DNA from: Pseudorhodobacter sp. PARRP1
GTDB lineage: Bacteria > Pseudomonadota > Alphaproteobacteria > Rhodobacterales > Rhodobacteraceae
DNA: 64,000 nt
Assembly: GCA_002256245.1 (NCBI GenBank)
Contig: NKIU01000009.1
Location: 1-64,000 of the forward strand
Reading direction: 5' to 3'
Position numbers and translations under genes: made by a program. Below, one piece after another: positions 62,190 to 64,000 of the stretch. Position 1 is the first letter of the stretch. Every line of letters begins with the position of its first letter. The notes below the pieces were generated by a model, which worked only from the letters and a program-made list of their open reading frames with translations, was not told the origin of the DNA and made no database searches.

Positions 62190-63119
62190 TTACAGACCCA
62201 AAGCGGCCTTTACCGCAGGCAGGGCAGGCTGGCCGTCAAAGGTGGTGACATCCTTCAACCAAGCCTCAAGCCTATCGGGGTGTTTGGCCATCATCGCACT
62301 GGCGGCGGCGGGAAACTCCATGCCATCGCCCATCACCATCTGCATCCCGGCGTTTTCATAATCTATGTTGAACGCAAGTTGGCTGAAGAACTTGGTCACA
62401 TTCGGGCAGGTCTGCGCATAACCCTTGCGCGCAATGGTATAGACGGAAGCACCGCCGAAATTCGGGCCGAATTCGGCATCGCCATCGGCCAGATATTCCA
62501 TCTGATAGACCACATTCATCGGATGCGGCTGCCAGCCCAGAAACACGATCCAATCCTTGCGCGCGACCGACCGCTCTACCTCGGCCAGCATCCCGGCCTC
62601 GCTGCTTTCGACGATGGTCCAATCGCCCAACCCATGCGCGTTGGCCGCGACCATATCCAGCAGCGGCTGGTTCGACCCCGGCTCGATGGCGTAAATCTTC
62701 TTGTCAAACTGCTCGGCATGGGCGGCCAGATCGTTGAAACTGTGCACGCCCGCATCGGCCACATATTTCGGCACCGCCAGCGTATATTTCGCACCCTCAA
62801 GGTTCATCCCCAGCCGCTCGACCGAGCCATCGTCGAAGAACTGCGCATATTGCACGTCTTGGAAGGGCCGCCAGTTGCCTTGAAACACATCAATATCGCC
62901 GCGCTGCATCGACACGAAAGTAACATCAAGGCTGAGCAGATTCTGCGTCACCTCATAGCCCAGCGCCTTCAAGACGGTTTCCGCCGTGGCATTGGTCAGC
63001 CCAATGTCCGTCCACCCCAGATCGGACATCCGCACCGCTTTACAAGCCTCGGGCTCGCCCGCTTGTGCTGCCCCCGCTGCGATTGCCGTCATCAACAAGC
63101 CTGCCAGAACCTTGCGCAT
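62190..63119 (-). CDS. choX: Choline ABC transporter substrate-binding protein (ChoX-like)
   Basis: A 309-aa periplasmic protein from the ATG at 63119 (AGGGGG six bases upstream) with a signal peptide (1-20, ending AQA). Residues W36 (LGWTDIG), W83 (GNWRPFQ), Y112 (AKYTLAV) and W196 (LGWQPHPMN) fit the aromatic box of ChoX. FNIDYENAGMQMVMG near the end is also typical. It would capture choline (perhaps betaine) for uptake. The permease and ATPase genes are not in the window. It is divergent from betI. Confidence 0.85.
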   Translation of the reverse strand: MRKVLAGLLMTAIAAGAAQAGEPEACKAVRMSDLGWTDIGLTNATAETVLKALGYEVTQNLLSLDVTFVSMQRGDIDVFQGNWRPFQDVQYAQFFDDGSVERLGMNLEGAKYTLAVPKYVADAGVHSFNDLAAHAEQFDKKIYAIEPGSNQPLLDMVAANAHGLGDWTIVESSEAGMLAEVERSVARKDWIVFLGWQPHPMNVVYQMEYLADGDAEFGPNFGGASVYTIARKGYAQTCPNVTKFFSQLAFNIDYENAGMQMVMGDGMEFPAAASAMMAKHPDRLEAWLKDVTTFDGQPALPAVKAALGL

Positions 63120-63159
63120 GGTCATCCCCCTGTTTGCTGTTGCAAGCCTGCGCGCGCCG

Positions 63160-63181
63160 AATTTATACGTCAATATAAATT
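63160..63181. promoter_or_regulatory. Operator-like palindrome between choX and betI
   Basis: AATTTATA (63160-63167), six bases, then TATAAATT (63174-63181) is a perfect 8-bp inverted repeat. It lies 41 bases ahead of both genes' starts and probably binds BetI (or overlaps both promoters). Identity of the binding protein is inferred from position. Confidence 0.6.
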
Positions 63182-63222
63182 TTTGTATGTGCGTTCAGTT
63201 TTTTGATCTGGTATGAAAAACC

Positions 63223-63834
63223 ATGACCAAAATCTCCTTCCGCACCCGTATCGAAGACCTCCGCCGCCGCGAATTGATCGAGGCTGCGCACCGCGTGTTC
63301 ATGCAGCACGGGCTTGGCGGCATGACCACCAAGCGGATTTGTGAAGAGGCCGGCATGTCGCCCGGCATCCTGTCTTACTACTTCAAGGGCAAGGAAGACG
63401 TGCTGTTCGCCATGGTGCGCCTGAACAACCGCCTGCTGATGGAGGCGGTGGCCAGCGGTTTGGCCCAAGCCACAACCCGTTGGGGCAGGCTGGAAGCCAT
63501 CATCGCGGGCAACTTTCCCGAAGGCTTGTTCGAGCCGAACATCGCCAACGCCTGGCTGTCGGTTTGTGCGGCCTCGGCCACCAACCAACGCTACGCCCGC
63601 CTGCAACGGATTTTCTACGCCCGGCTGAAATCCAACCTCGCCTCGGTTTTCCGCGATGTGCTGCCAGACGCGCGCTTCAAGCAAATCGCCCTTGCGCTGG
63701 GCACGATGATCGACGGCCTTTGGCTGCGCCGCGCGACCGGAGAGGCGCTGACGCCGCAAGACTCCACCGCTTTGGTGCTTTCGGTCGCCGTCGCCCTGCT
63801 GACCGAAGCCGAGCGCGCAGAACTGGCCGCTTAA
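63223..63834 (+). CDS. betI: TetR-family repressor BetI (choline-responsive)
   Basis: A 203-aa TetR protein with the N-terminal helix-turn-helix RRRELIEAAHRVFMQHGLGGMTTKRICEEAG-type region, then MSPGILSYYFKGKEDVLFAMV, which is BetI-specific in wording. The ligand-binding half includes FEPNIANAWLSVCAAS and DGLWLRRATG. BetI represses choline uptake and glycine betaine synthesis genes until choline appears. It is divergent from choX and convergent (4 bp) with the SulP gene. Confidence 0.9.
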   Translation: MTKISFRTRIEDLRRRELIEAAHRVFMQHGLGGMTTKRICEEAGMSPGILSYYFKGKEDVLFAMVRLNNRLLMEAVASGLAQATTRWGRLEAIIAGNFPEGLFEPNIANAWLSVCAASATNQRYARLQRIFYARLKSNLASVFRDVLPDARFKQIALALGTMIDGLWLRRATGEALTPQDSTALVLSVAVALLTEAERAELAA

Positions 63835-64000
63835 AGCGGTAGCGGCTTGGCGTCGGCCTTTTCCAGCAAGTGGTTCGATTGGCCGATGATCGTCACGCCC
63901 AGCCCATGCCGCGCAAAGCGGTCGCGCACCTTTTCAACCGCGTCCATCGCGGTGATGTCCCACAAGTTGGCGCGGGTCAGATCAATGCTGACCGGGCCGT
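63831..64000 (-). CDS. SulP-family anion transporter, C-terminal STAS end (partial)
   Basis: Only the last ~56 codons are in the window. The visible sequence includes DLTRANLWDITAMDAVEKVR and HGLGVTIIGQSNHLLEK, the pattern of a C-terminal STAS domain as found in SulP sulfate/bicarbonate permeases; a free STAS protein is also possible. The stop at 63831 overlaps the betI end by 4 bp. Confidence 0.6.
   Translation of the reverse strand, partial: GPVSIDLTRANLWDITAMDAVEKVRDRFARHGLGVTIIGQSNHLLEKADAKPLPL

Noticed and set aside
61104-63206. 700-codon open frame on the plus strand opposite the dehydrogenase and choX
   Set aside because: It runs antisense through two well-recognised genes and their junction; long antisense frames are common in high-GC genomes.
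1-64000. CRISPR array or prophage
   Set aside because: No regularly spaced direct repeats and no phage structural genes were seen; apart from the left edge the window is conserved chromosomal sequence.

Overview
The window is a stretch of a high-GC alphaproteobacterial chromosome, most probably from the order Rhodobacterales (Rhodobacter/Roseobacter relatives). Three things point there: the RegB-SenC-RegA-HvrA redox regulators sit beside ahcY and a LysR gene as in Rhodobacter capsulatus; gene clusters such as maf-aroE-coaE-dnaQ, mnmE-mnmG-rsmG-parA-parB and hslV/hslU have the order usual in this group; and a Mic60-like protein is encoded with hemY and hemD. No species can be named from the sequence alone.

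Layout. Positions 1-3195 form a small accessory region of visibly lower GC: the first 22 codons of an IS5-family transposase (minus strand, running off the left edge) and a SIR2-like/P-loop NTPase/TPR protein of the antiphage type whose 5' part appears to have been cut off by that element. The region abuts a tRNA-Thr(CGU) gene. From 3332 the core chromosome begins: hemY, mic60 and hemD (minus) diverge from tsaD-gpsA-yciI-EVE (plus); an MFS exporter, a DUF2853 gene and ahcY follow. At 12977-17809 lies the HD hydrolase/LysR/hvrA/regA/senC/regB cluster, then a PAS protein in the divL position followed by tsaE-amgK-murU-addB-addA (overlapping reading frames) and trxA. At 28387-40392 are a capsule-type protein, hslV, hslU, a lipoprotein esterase, smr-mltA-Tim44, fxsA, secB, a nucleotide-sugar epimerase and dnaQ-coaE-aroE-maf.

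The intergenic space at about 40400-40790 has several DnaA-box matches plus an A/T-rich stretch between divergent maf and hemJ, and is a good candidate for the replication origin. To its right are hemJ, rho, mnmE, mnmG, rsmG, parA and parB. Five parS-type palindromes (four perfect) are scattered from 20.7 to 49.7 kb, all inside coding sequences. The window is therefore the origin/centromere region of the main chromosome.

Beyond parB come hemW, ridA, rdgB, rph, then hrcA-grpE (heat-shock control), mutS, a Nudix hydrolase, an NfeD/SPFH membrane pair, gnd, the 5-oxoprolinase genes pxpA-pxpB-pxpC, an alcohol dehydrogenase, a choline-binding periplasmic protein with divergent betI and a clear operator-like palindrome, and the STAS end of a SulP transporter running off the right edge.

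Most of the window is well-conserved housekeeping sequence. The parts that merit attention are the disrupted defence gene at the left edge, the oriC/parS layout, the PAS protein lacking a kinase domain, the Mic60/heme operon, and a few small or unexplained elements.
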